Assembly: GCA_029973955.1 (NCBI GenBank)
Contig: JARKQJ010000137.1
Span: forward strand, 1 to 44,415
DNA length: 44,415 nt
DNA from: Paludibaculum sp.
GTDB taxonomy: Bacteria > Acidobacteriota > Terriglobia > Bryobacterales > Bryobacteraceae
Direction: 5' to 3'
Within the stretch, counting starts at the first letter, position 1. Every line of letters starts with the position of its first letter. Both the position numbers and the translations under genes were made by a program. Shown here in pieces: positions 31,630 through 39,394 of the stretch. The notes beneath the pieces are model-generated. The model was given only the letters and a program-made list of their open reading frames with translations, had not been told where the DNA came from and searched no databases.

Positions 31630-33231
31630 ATGGATCAGAAGCTGTACGAGCAGGTGGTGAAGAACTTCTTCACCTGCGATCCGGCGGCGATCACCGAGAT
31701 CTTCCGCGAGTTCATCATGGCGGTGCAGGCGGAAGGGACGCTGCCGCCCACGGCGCACATGGCGCAGAACTACGAGACGGCGCAGGCGAACCCGGAGATC
31801 CATGTGTTGCCGGGGAACCTGAAAGACGCGCGGGACGCGGTGTTTCCGTACTTCTGGGGGACGGATAGCTGGTCCTCGCCGCTGCACCTGGAGAACGTGA
31901 AGGGGCCGGCGAACTACGCGTCGCTGGTGGGCGCGCTGGCGTGCCTGCTGAAGAATCCGAACCTGTGCACGGACACCTATAGCCAGCGGTCGAACGAGCT
32001 GGAGATCAAGGCGGTGACCGCGCTGGCGAACCTGCTGTTCTACCACACGGAGGATCCGTGGGGTGTGTTCACGATGGGCGGGACGATTTCGAACCTGTAT
32101 GGGGCGAAGATCGGGATCGAGAAGGTGGCGCCGGGCGCGATGCGGAACGGGCTGAGCGGCGGTCAGGTGGCGGGGGTCGTTTCAGAGGCGGCACACTATT
32201 CGAACCAGTCCGTGGCGGGCTGGCTGGGGTTGGGGACGAAGAACCTGCACGCGATTCCGACCGATGAAGGGCTGTCGATGCGGCTGGACCTGCTGGCGGC
32301 GAAGCTGGAGGAGCTGCACGGGCAGGGCGTGAAGGTGGCGTTCGTGACGGCGACGTTCGGGACGACGGACGGGTCGGGCATCGACGATGTGTCGGCGATC
32401 CGGGCGATCCTGACGGATTTCGCGAAGCGGCACGGAGTGGCCGCGCCGCAGTTGCACGTGGACGCGGCGGTCGGCTGGGTGCTGAGTTTCCTGACGGAGT
32501 ACCGGACGGATGCGAATGAGCTGGGCTTTTCGGAGCGGCTGCTGGGATTAGTGAAGCAGGCGCAGGAAAAGGCAGCCGGGCTGCGGGCGGCGGATAGCGT
32601 CACGATCGATTTTCACAAGATGGGTTGGGGGCACTATCCGGGCAGTGCGTTTCTGGTGAACCGGCGGCAGGATTTGCGGTATCTGTCGCGGAGCGTGGAA
32701 GAGACGCCGTACTTTTGTGAGGCGGACGGGCGGCGGGATCCGGCGCTGTTCACGCTGGAGTGTTCGCGGCCGGCGCTGGGGCCGTACACGGTGATGGCGT
32801 CGTTGAACGGGATGGGATTGACGGGCTGGCAGTTGCTGGTGGCGCGGGCGCTGGGGTTGGCCGATGAACTGAAGCAGCGGCTGGAGGCGCTGGAGTACTG
32901 CAAGGTGTTGAACCTGGATGCGGTGGGTCCGAGCGTGGTGTGGTGGGTGCTGCCGCAGGGTAGGAATGCGAAGGAGATCTATCAGCGGGTGCTCAACGGG
33001 GAGATGGCGCCGGAGCAGTTTGAGCGGTATGCGGCGGAGATCCGGCGGTTGTTTGAGAAGCGGGAGAAGGGGATGGACCCGGCGGTGGATGCGCGGTTGA
33101 GCTACACGACGAACGTGGGGCACAAGGCGAATGGGTTGGCGCTGCCGGGGTGGAAGGCGGTGTTCTTCAATCCGATGACGGATGAGAAGGTGATTGAGCG
33201 GCTGGTGTTTGGGATTGAGGAACTGCTTTAG
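31630..33231 (+). CDS. PLP-dependent group II (glutamate/tyrosine-type) decarboxylase
   Basis: This 533-residue fold-type I PLP enzyme has FTMGGTISNLYGAKIG (cofactor phosphate region), SEAAHYSNQSVAGWLGLG, FVTATFGTTDGSGIDDV, HVDAAVGWVLSF (Asp contacting the pyridine nitrogen) and DFHKMGWG with the PLP lysine at K330. It is longer at both ends than typical glutamate decarboxylases and the substrate is open; amino-acid decarboxylation is expected. GGGAGGCAGG precedes the ATG at 31630. Its stop overlaps the stop of the convergent sialidase-like gene by 4 nt. A decayed partial copy of its 5' end exists at 30286-30393. Confidence 0.88.
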   Translation: MDQKLYEQVVKNFFTCDPAAITEIFREFIMAVQAEGTLPPTAHMAQNYETAQANPEIHVLPGNLKDARDAVFPYFWGTDSWSSPLHLENVKGPANYASLVGALACLLKNPNLCTDTYSQRSNELEIKAVTALANLLFYHTEDPWGVFTMGGTISNLYGAKIGIEKVAPGAMRNGLSGGQVAGVVSEAAHYSNQSVAGWLGLGTKNLHAIPTDEGLSMRLDLLAAKLEELHGQGVKVAFVTATFGTTDGSGIDDVSAIRAILTDFAKRHGVAAPQLHVDAAVGWVLSFLTEYRTDANELGFSERLLGLVKQAQEKAAGLRAADSVTIDFHKMGWGHYPGSAFLVNRRQDLRYLSRSVEETPYFCEADGRRDPALFTLECSRPALGPYTVMASLNGMGLTGWQLLVARALGLADELKQRLEALEYCKVLNLDAVGPSVVWWVLPQGRNAKEIYQRVLNGEMAPEQFERYAAEIRRLFEKREKGMDPAVDARLSYTTNVGHKANGLALPGWKAVFFNPMTDEKVIERLVFGIEELL

Positions 33232-34412
33232 TCTAGCGAGTCCGGCCGGGACCAGCGGAGGCGGGAGAAGCGGATGGCGCCGCGGAAGTTGGCGGGGATG
33301 ACGGTGCCGGTGGTGATGAGGGACTCGTCGGGGGAGATGTGGGTGACGTGGAAGTTGCCGAGGTGCTCCACTTCGTTGCCGCGGTGGATGCCGTCGCCGT
33401 AGAGGGGCATGACGATGCGCTCGGTGGCGCGGATGAGGCAGAGGCGCTTGGGATCGACTTCGGCCAGGAAGAGCGGGGCGCGCCAGCGCATCACATCGAC
33501 ATTGGAGGGGTGCTTGCGGGTGTAGACGAGATAGAGCGCGCCGCCGTGGGCGAGCCAGCGCTGTTGCGTGGTGGACATGATGAGGGGCTCGCCGTCTTCC
33601 CAGCACCAGGGGCGGAGGGTGTCCCACTCCAGGCCATCCTTGGAAGCGGCGACGAAGCCCTGCTGGTTCTCGGCGCGGATGGAGAGTAGGTAGCGCGAGC
33701 CGAAGGAGACCATGGTGGGTTCGAGCAGGCCGCGGCCGGCGGAGAGGCGGAGGAAGTTGCCGTGGGCCCTGATGCGGAACTGGTCGCCGTCGAAGGAGGC
33801 GAGGGTGGTGCAGACGGAGCGGTCGGTGCGGTCGAGGGGGCCGCAGGAGATGGGGAGGAAGATGTCGCCGTTGGGGAGGGTGACACGCTGCGATGCTCCG
33901 CTCATGTAGGTGGCGGTGGCTTCGGGATGTTCCCATTCGATGCGGCGGAGGGGGCTCCAGGAGCCGTCGGCGCGGCGGACGATGTAGAAGGGGTAGCGGT
34001 GGTCGTTGGGGCGGGTGAGCTTCTCGTTGAGGTAGTAGACATTCTGGGCGATGGCGAGCACGGTGCCGCTGGGGGCGTGGGGCTCGGGGACGGTGTCGCA
34101 GTAGCCTTCCTGAATGGTGTCGGGGTGTTGGCGGCGGCCCATGCCGGGGATGGGCTGGGGGTCGGACCAGGTGTGGCCGAGGTCGGTGGAGTAGGACTGG
34201 TGGACGGGGCCGAAGACGTCGGAACCGGTGATGGTCTGGAGCGTCATGAGGAGGGATTGCGATCCGGGGATGCGCGCGACGCGAGAGTGGAACCAGGTGG
34301 CGGAGCGGCCGTCGAGGTTGGACCAGAACTGGGCGGGGGTGATGGAGGAGATGGGGGGCTGGGCAGGGAGTTGGGCGGCGGCGAAGAGGGAGAGGCAGTC
34401 TCGACGGGTCAT
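33228..34412 (-). CDS. Exported sialidase/BNR-repeat-like protein
   Basis: This is a 394-residue protein with a short signal-like start (MTRRDCLSLFAAAQLPAQP). At least one Asp-box is clear (YSTDLGHTWSDPQP), and strands such as RVARIPGSQSLLMTLQTITG and VAASKDGLEWDTLRPWCWEDGEPLIMS are typical of six-bladed sialidase-superfamily propellers. I could not place a full catalytic Arg triad and Tyr/Glu pair, so 'sialidase superfamily' is safer than sialidase. It is divergent from the fucosidase, with 41 bp between starts. TACCAT at 34419-34424 lies 6 nt before its ATG. Confidence 0.75.
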   Translation of the reverse strand: MTRRDCLSLFAAAQLPAQPPISSITPAQFWSNLDGRSATWFHSRVARIPGSQSLLMTLQTITGSDVFGPVHQSYSTDLGHTWSDPQPIPGMGRRQHPDTIQEGYCDTVPEPHAPSGTVLAIAQNVYYLNEKLTRPNDHRYPFYIVRRADGSWSPLRRIEWEHPEATATYMSGASQRVTLPNGDIFLPISCGPLDRTDRSVCTTLASFDGDQFRIRAHGNFLRLSAGRGLLEPTMVSFGSRYLLSIRAENQQGFVAASKDGLEWDTLRPWCWEDGEPLIMSTTQQRWLAHGGALYLVYTRKHPSNVDVMRWRAPLFLAEVDPKRLCLIRATERIVMPLYGDGIHRGNEVEHLGNFHVTHISPDESLITTGTVIPANFRGAIRFSRLRWSRPDSLD

Positions 34413-34418
34413 GGAACG

Positions 34419-34444
34419 ATGGTATTCCAGGCCGGTGATAGAAT
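34419..34444. promoter_or_regulatory. Divergent sialidase-like/fucosidase promoter region
   Basis: Minus strand: TACCAT (34424-34419) with a 6-nt gap to the ATG at 34412. Plus strand: TAGAAT (34439-34444) with a 9-nt gap to the ATG at 34454. Neither gene has a clear Shine-Dalgarno site in the remaining space. Confidence 0.4.
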
Positions 34445-34453
34445 ACCTGCGCC

Positions 34454-35752
34454 ATGTTTACCCCACAGCTATCGAGACGGCAATATATGAAGCTGATGCC
34501 GGCGGTGCCGGCGGCGGCTTCGGCGATGCAAACGACGAACGAGGCGGACCGCGAGAGGCGGATGAAGTGGTGGCACGAGGCGCGGTTCGGGATGTTCATC
34601 CATTGGGGGCTCTACAGCGTGCTGGGCCGGCACGAGTGGTCGATGGAGCAGGAGGGGATCCCGGTGGCGGAGTATGAGCTGCTGGCGGCGCAGTTCAAGC
34701 CGAAGCAGACGCCGGCGAAGGACTGGGCGGCGCTGGCGAAGAAGGCCGGCATGAAGTACATGGTGATGACGACGAAGCACCATGAAGGGTTCTGCCATTT
34801 CAAGACGACGACCACCACCTATTGCGCTCCGCAGCGGGCGGCGGGGCGGGACCTGGTGCAGGAGTATGTGGACGCGGCGCGGGATGCGGGCCTGCGGGTC
34901 GGCTTCTACTATTCGCTGATGGACTGGCATCATCCGGACGGCGCCAAGTGCAAGACGGACGAACAGGCGCGACGGCGGTTTGTGGACTACATCCACACGC
35001 ACGTGAGGGAGTTGATGACGAACTACGGCAAGATCGACGTGCTGTGGTATGACGTGTCGTGGCCGCTGACGCCGGAAGGCTGGGAGAGCGTGAAGATGAA
35101 CCGGATGGTGCGCGAGCTGCAGCCGGATATCATCATCAACAACCGCAGCGGGGTGCCGGAGGACTTCGATACGCCGGAGCAGAGGATTCAGGCGTCGAAG
35201 GGGCGGAACTGGGAGTCGTGCATGACGATGAACGAATCCTGGGGGTATCAGAAGGCCGACGATGCGTGGAAGACGCCGAAGCAGTGCGTGCGGAACCTGA
35301 TCACGTGCGCGCGGCAGGGCGGCAACTACCTGTTGAACATCGGGCCGGCGGCGGACGGCAGCATTCCGCCGGAGAGCGTGAGCATCCTGACGGCGGTGGG
35401 CGCGTGGCTGCGGAAGAACGGCGCGGCGATCTACGACACGGACCCGTGCAGCGTGTCGCGGTCGAACTACATGAGTTTCACGCGGAAGGGCAACACGCTC
35501 TACGCGCACGTACACTTCTGGCCGGGCAGCACGGTGGCGCTGGGCGGATTGAAGAACAAGATCCTATCGGCGAAGTTGCTGGCGTCGGGCGCGCCGGTGA
35601 CATTTGAGCAGGAGGAGTTCCGGGTGAGGTTCACGGGGCTGCCCATGGACGCGCCGGATACTCCGGTGACGACGATCGCCATCGAGTGCGACGGCGAGCC
35701 GAAGCAGGACATGGACAACGTGAGAGTCAATCGCCCGCGGCTCAGGGCTTAA
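34454..35752 (+). CDS. Exported GH29 alpha-L-fucosidase
   Basis: This 432-residue glycoside hydrolase of family 29 releases alpha-linked L-fucose. A twin-arginine-like start (SRRQYMKLMPAVPAAASA) is followed by MKWWHEARFGMFIHWGLYSV, YMVMTTKHHEGFCHF, VGFYYSLMDWHHPD and the nucleophile region IDVLWYDVSW, whose Asp is the expected catalytic nucleophile. ASKGRNWESCMTMNESWGY carries candidate acid/base Glu residues, and NYLLNIGPAADGSIP is the last family block. A C-terminal beta domain follows. The stop lies 11 bp inside the end of the convergent pseudopilin gene. Activity could also be towards other fucose-like sugars. Confidence 0.92.
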   Translation: MFTPQLSRRQYMKLMPAVPAAASAMQTTNEADRERRMKWWHEARFGMFIHWGLYSVLGRHEWSMEQEGIPVAEYELLAAQFKPKQTPAKDWAALAKKAGMKYMVMTTKHHEGFCHFKTTTTTYCAPQRAAGRDLVQEYVDAARDAGLRVGFYYSLMDWHHPDGAKCKTDEQARRRFVDYIHTHVRELMTNYGKIDVLWYDVSWPLTPEGWESVKMNRMVRELQPDIIINNRSGVPEDFDTPEQRIQASKGRNWESCMTMNESWGYQKADDAWKTPKQCVRNLITCARQGGNYLLNIGPAADGSIPPESVSILTAVGAWLRKNGAAIYDTDPCSVSRSNYMSFTRKGNTLYAHVHFWPGSTVALGGLKNKILSAKLLASGAPVTFEQEEFRVRFTGLPMDAPDTPVTTIAIECDGEPKQDMDNVRVNRPRLRA

Positions 35753-37193
35753 CGGGCGCGCTGGGGGCGGGTTTGGGCGAGGAGCCGGAGTTGCTCCCGA
35801 ATCCGCCGCTGCCGAAGCCGCCTCCAAAGCCGAAGCCGGAGGAGGACGAGGAAGAGGATGAGGACGAGTTCGAGCCGCCTCCGAGCGTGAAGCCGGAGTT
35901 GGAGCTTCCGGAGCCGCCAAAGGGATTGCGGTTGTTGTTCTGGCCCTGTCCCTGCATCTGGCCGGGCTGAGTTCCCTGCCCCGCGCCGGCCTGGCTGGCC
36001 TGCTGCTGGGCCTTCTTCTGATCCCAGAGGAACTCCCACTCCTTGTAATTCGTGCGTTCGTTGTAGACGCGGATGCCCTCCATCTCGGCCTTGGAGGCGA
36101 CGCCGGCGATGCCGCCGCCGATGGCAGCGCCTCCGCCCATGGTATTGCCGACGGTGGAGGGTGCGCCGCCCTGGCGAGGAGAGGTGAGCATGGATTGAAT
36201 GGCCTGGATGGCCTGGTTGGGCTGGCCGGGGCGCATCTGGCCCTGCTGTCCGAAGCCGCCGGACATGCCGCCTGACATGCCTCCGGACATGCCTCCGGCG
36301 ACCATGCCGCTGCCGGGGCTGGCGGAAGAACCGGAAGAAGAACCGGAGGAAGAACCGAAGCCGCCGGAGAAGCCGAAGCCGGAGCCGGAGCCCTGCTGAG
36401 ACTGGTTCGAGGAGCCCGGCATCGGCACGCCGGTCATGCCGCCCTGCTGGGAGTTGACCGGTTGGCCGGGGTAGGCCGGCTGGCGGTTGACAGGCTGGAA
36501 GGGGCTATTGGGATTCTGATTGGCGCCTGCCGGGGAGTTGACGGCGCCGGGCATCGTGGTGAGAGTGCCGCGGTTGGCCGGAGCGGAGGTTTCGGGAGGC
36601 GGCGGTCCGCTGCGGCTCTCGTCGGCGCTGGAATCCTGGGGATTGGCGGAATCACCCTGCGCTGCCGAGGAGCCCGTGGCGCCGGGCGTGCCGGGGATGA
36701 TGCGGTCACTGGCTGTGCGGCGCGTCGCGGCGGAGTTCTTTTCGCCGGCCTGCTGGATGTACTGTGCCTGGCTGCCGATGCCTTGGATGTTGGAGGCGAG
36801 GATGCTGGGACCGCTCTGCTCTTTCTGGTCCTGGCGCTTCTGTACGAGGGAGTCAGTGAACTGCATGCCGTCGTAGTGGATGAGACGCCATTCGTCGGAG
36901 CCGGTCATGGGGTCTTTGTAGCGGCGGCGGAGAAAACGCTGGTTGTTGGAGGTCTCCAGTTCGTCGAGCGTCTGAGGGTATTTGCCGAACTTGTTGACGT
37001 AGAGTTGAATGCCGCGGACGTACTGTTCGCCGCGTTCGACGAGGAGGCCTTCCTTGTCGCGCTGATGCTCGAAGGCGACGCGGGGCATTTCGAGATAGAG
37101 CATGACGACGGCGGCGGCGGCCATGGCGAAGACCAGCAGGAGGGCGAAGCCTCGCTGGTTTTGGCGGCGGTGTGTCATGCTTCTCATCTTCAT
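35742..37193 (-). CDS. Type II secretion/type IV pilus pseudopilin with Ser/Gly-rich tail
   Basis: This protein of about 483 residues has a class III prepilin leader and N-terminal helix, QRG^FALLLVFAMAAAAVVMLYLEM, with cleavage before Phe. A short pilin-like head follows (KEGLLVERGEQYVRGIQLYVNKFGKYPQTLDELE...RRRYKDPMTGSDEWRLI), as in GspG-like pseudopilins. From about residue 130 the protein turns to low complexity: Pro/Gln/Gly stretches, (MSGG)3 encoded by a tandem 12-bp repeat near 36262-36305, and poly-Ser/Gly near the C-terminus. Start choices are 37193, 37187 and 37178; the last gives a 10-residue leader. It is last in the pil operon, where a pilQ secretin gene is often found. The tail may be a surface or flexible linker; its role is unknown. 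Confidence 0.8.
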   Translation of the reverse strand: MKMRSMTHRRQNQRGFALLLVFAMAAAAVVMLYLEMPRVAFEHQRDKEGLLVERGEQYVRGIQLYVNKFGKYPQTLDELETSNNQRFLRRRYKDPMTGSDEWRLIHYDGMQFTDSLVQKRQDQKEQSGPSILASNIQGIGSQAQYIQQAGEKNSAATRRTASDRIIPGTPGATGSSAAQGDSANPQDSSADESRSGPPPPETSAPANRGTLTTMPGAVNSPAGANQNPNSPFQPVNRQPAYPGQPVNSQQGGMTGVPMPGSSNQSQQGSGSGFGFSGGFGSSSGSSSGSSASPGSGMVAGGMSGGMSGGMSGGFGQQGQMRPGQPNQAIQAIQSMLTSPRQGGAPSTVGNTMGGGAAIGGGIAGVASKAEMEGIRVYNERTNYKEWEFLWDQKKAQQQASQAGAGQGTQPGQMQGQGQNNNRNPFGGSGSSNSGFTLGGGSNSSSSSSSSSSGFGFGGGFGSGGFGSNSGSSPKPAPSAPVKP

Positions 37194-37200
37194 TGTCGTA

Positions 37201-37315
37201 CCAACCGGGGGCGGCCGGTTCACTCCTGCTTGCGCAACCGGGGGCGGTTGCATATTTTCAATCTCGCAACCGGGGGCGGTTGCATATTTCCAATCACGCA
37301 ACCGGGGGCGGTTGC
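37201..37315. repeat. 32-bp repeats with an internal palindrome (pilP 3' end)
   Basis: The 18-mer GCAACCGGGGGCGGTTGC occurs at 37234-37251, 37266-37283 and 37298-37315, spaced exactly 32 bp, with a degenerate fourth copy near 37203-37220. Each 18-mer forms a 7-bp stem (GCAACCG/CGGTTGC) with a GGGG loop and two are followed by CATATTT. The copy at 37298-37315 encodes the last residues of PilP (QPPPVA). Confidence 0.92.
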
Positions 37316-38016
37316 TCGATGGGAATCGTCTGTTGGTTCTTGTAGTCCAGGTCTTCGACGAGGACCGAGTTCGGGTTGATTTTCACGATTTTGTACCGGC
37401 GCAGGATGACTTCTCCTTCCGCCGGCGTCAGGATGTCGTCGCCCTGGAGGCAGAAGACGCGCTTGACGCCTCCTTGAACGGGCAGGGCATTTCCAAAGAA
37501 CTTCAGATTGATCGGCGGCGGGGGCGGTTTCACGGGAGGCGGCGGAGGAGGAGGCGGGGGCTCTGGGCCGATCATGCGCTGGACGGGTTTCTTCACTTCG
37601 ATTTTGGGCTCGGGCTGCACGGGCTTGGGGGCTTCGACATTGCCGAAATCGAAGAGCGAGCGTTCGATGCGTTCCACCTGGACGGCGGAGACTTTGGCGA
37701 GGAGGTCGAGGCGCAGGGTGGGGTCGAGAGTGCTGCGGTCCTCGCCTTTTTTGGGCTTCAGAGAGGGACGGAATTCGCGGGAGCCGGCCTTGCCGGACAA
37801 GTCCTTGGGCGGCGCGGTGAGGGTCTGCGCCTCATCGGTGCGGCGGGCGACGGTGGGGGTTTTGACGGCGGGCCGCGGGGGCGCGCTGGTGGTCTCGCCG
37901 GGGGTGCTGAGGACGTTGGAATAGAAGAAGGAGGCGGCGACCAGGAGCAGGCCGGCGAGGATGGCGACCTTTTTGGGTTCGGCGCCGAGTTTCATGTCGA
38001 GCTTCGGCGTCTTCAT
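37294..38016 (-). CDS. pilP: PilP-like pilus assembly protein
   Basis: This 240-residue inner-membrane-anchored periplasmic protein has a membrane helix at about residues 18-35 (VAILAGLLLVAASFFYSN). A long Pro-rich region follows, including a run of nine prolines (EPPPPPPPPPVKPPPPP). A small C-terminal beta domain reads LKFFGNALPVQGGVKRVFCLQGDDILTPAEGEVILRRYKIVKINPNSVLVEDL, which matches PilP/GspC-type domains that contact the secretin. It overlaps pilO by 4 nt. Its last codons lie in a 32-bp repeat that is copied downstream. Confidence 0.8.
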   Translation of the reverse strand: MKTPKLDMKLGAEPKKVAILAGLLLVAASFFYSNVLSTPGETTSAPPRPAVKTPTVARRTDEAQTLTAPPKDLSGKAGSREFRPSLKPKKGEDRSTLDPTLRLDLLAKVSAVQVERIERSLFDFGNVEAPKPVQPEPKIEVKKPVQRMIGPEPPPPPPPPPVKPPPPPINLKFFGNALPVQGGVKRVFCLQGDDILTPAEGEVILRRYKIVKINPNSVLVEDLDYKNQQTIPIEQPPPVA

Positions 38017-38834
38017 TGTTCTTTCTCCACGGGCCGGCGGCTGGGGTTGAAAGTACGGGCGCGCGGGGTGGCCGGGAGTGGGCCGGAGCGCGGTTCGGAG
38101 ACCTGGACAGGGGGAGGCGGCGGCTGGGCGAAGCCGGGCTGCGGCGCGGGCGGGAGCTTGGTGTTCTGGACGGGGGGCTTGACGGCGGGCGGCGCGGGTT
38201 TCGGCGCGGCGGCGGCTCTGTCGGGAATGAGTTCGATTTCGGCGGCCTCCTGCGGGCCTTCCAGGCGGAAGAAGGTGTTGAGTTTCAGAGCGACGGCGAG
38301 GGCGTTGGAGCCCTGCTGGGGCGTGGCCTGGAGTTGTTCGATGATGATGAGGCGCTTGCTGCGGTCGAGCGCGTTGAGGAGTTCGATCAGGTCGGCGTAA
38401 GTGCCCTCGAAGTTGGCGTTGACGTTGAGCATGCCGAGGGTGTCGGAGCCCTCGATGGCCTCGTAGTTGTTGCTGCGGTCGCGGGCCTTGATGCCGGCGG
38501 CGCGGGTGGCGTTGGCCAGGTCGATTTCAAGCATCGAGTAGGCGTGCCTGCGGGGCAGGAAGAAGGTATTGAGGAAGGCGTCGCCGGCGGCGCGGGCCTT
38601 TTCGGTCTGCTCGACGGTGCGTTTCAGGTTGGCGACGGCCTGCTGGCGGGTGATGAGCTGTTTGCGCTGGGCGGCGAGATCGCTTTCGAGCTGTTCGAGC
38701 GTGCCGCCGGGGGTCTGGAAGACGAACCAGGCGGCGACGAGATTGGCGAAGAGGAGGACGCCGAGAGCGGCGCGGACGACGTGCTGCGGGTCGCGTGCGT
38801 GGGCTTTGAGGTCCAGGTTAAAGTTTCTGGGCAT
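38013..38834 (-). CDS. pilO: PilO-like type IV pilus platform protein
   Basis: This is a 273-residue protein with a cytoplasmic N-terminus, one membrane helix (VRAALGVLLFANLVAAWFVF, about 20-39) and a coiled coil (LEQLESDLAAQRKQLITRQQAVANLKRTVEQTEKA). A ferredoxin-like domain of PilO type includes FEGTYADLIELLNALDRSKRLIIIEQL. The C-terminal 60 residues are Pro-rich, unusual for PilO. It pairs with PilN in the inner-membrane alignment complex. It overlaps pilN by 17 nt and pilP by 4 nt. Confidence 0.88.
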   Translation of the reverse strand: MPRNFNLDLKAHARDPQHVVRAALGVLLFANLVAAWFVFQTPGGTLEQLESDLAAQRKQLITRQQAVANLKRTVEQTEKARAAGDAFLNTFFLPRRHAYSMLEIDLANATRAAGIKARDRSNNYEAIEGSDTLGMLNVNANFEGTYADLIELLNALDRSKRLIIIEQLQATPQQGSNALAVALKLNTFFRLEGPQEAAEIELIPDRAAAAPKPAPPAVKPPVQNTKLPPAPQPGFAQPPPPPVQVSEPRSGPLPATPRARTFNPSRRPVEKEQ

Positions 38835-39393
38835 AGTTCACACTCACGCGGAAGCGGTAGAGGGGCTCATTCTGGGAGGGCGGTTGGGAGCTCAGGAGCG
38901 AAGTGGCTCCGAAGGTGGAAGAGCTCTCCAGGCGCTGGAGGAGCTGAATGACGGGTTCGGCGGTCTGTGCGCCGACGATCATGTCGAGCTGAACCATGTT
39001 GTCGGCGGTGAGATAGGGGCGGACGGCGACGAGGCGGACGTTGCCGGGGAAGATCTTTTCAAGGTCCTCGAACATGCGGGTCCAACTGATGCCTTTGCGC
39101 AGGAGCAGGGAGTTGATGAAGGCGCTGCGGTCGATGACGGCGGCGTTGGCGGGCTCGCGGAGCTGGGCTTCGAGTTTGGCCTGTTCCTGGGAGACGCTGC
39201 GGAGCTGGGCCTGGATGGCGCCGGAGAGCTCGCGGCTTTCGCGGGCGGCTTCGCGTTCGCGCAGGACGATGGTGATCTGAAGAATGAGCACCGCGATGAG
39301 GAGGACGGCGGTGGCGGCGGAGGCGACGAGAAGGGGGCGGTCGCGGCGGAAGGGCTCGCTGGCGAGGTTGAGGGGGATGCGGGGAGTCTGCAT
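38818..39393 (-). CDS. pilN: PilN-like type IV pilus platform protein
   Basis: This 191-residue protein begins with the conserved PilN cytoplasmic motif (IPLNLASEPFRRDRP, PilM-binding). A membrane helix at about 23-46, a coiled coil and a ferredoxin-like domain (LLLRKGISWTRMFEDLEKIFPGNVRLVAVRP) follow. The ATG at 39393 was chosen because the PilN motif follows at once and it lies one base after the pilM stop; longer readings overlap pilM. Confidence 0.9.
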   Translation of the reverse strand: MQTPRIPLNLASEPFRRDRPLLVASAATAVLLIAVLILQITIVLREREAARESRELSGAIQAQLRSVSQEQAKLEAQLREPANAAVIDRSAFINSLLLRKGISWTRMFEDLEKIFPGNVRLVAVRPYLTADNMVQLDMIVGAQTAEPVIQLLQRLESSSTFGATSLLSSQPPSQNEPLYRFRVSVNYAQKL

Positions 39394-39394
39394 G

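Noticed and set aside
37194..37301. N-terminal extension of the pseudopilin through the 32-bp repeats
   Set aside because: Would place 36 repeat-encoded residues before a prepilin leader, which is normally short.
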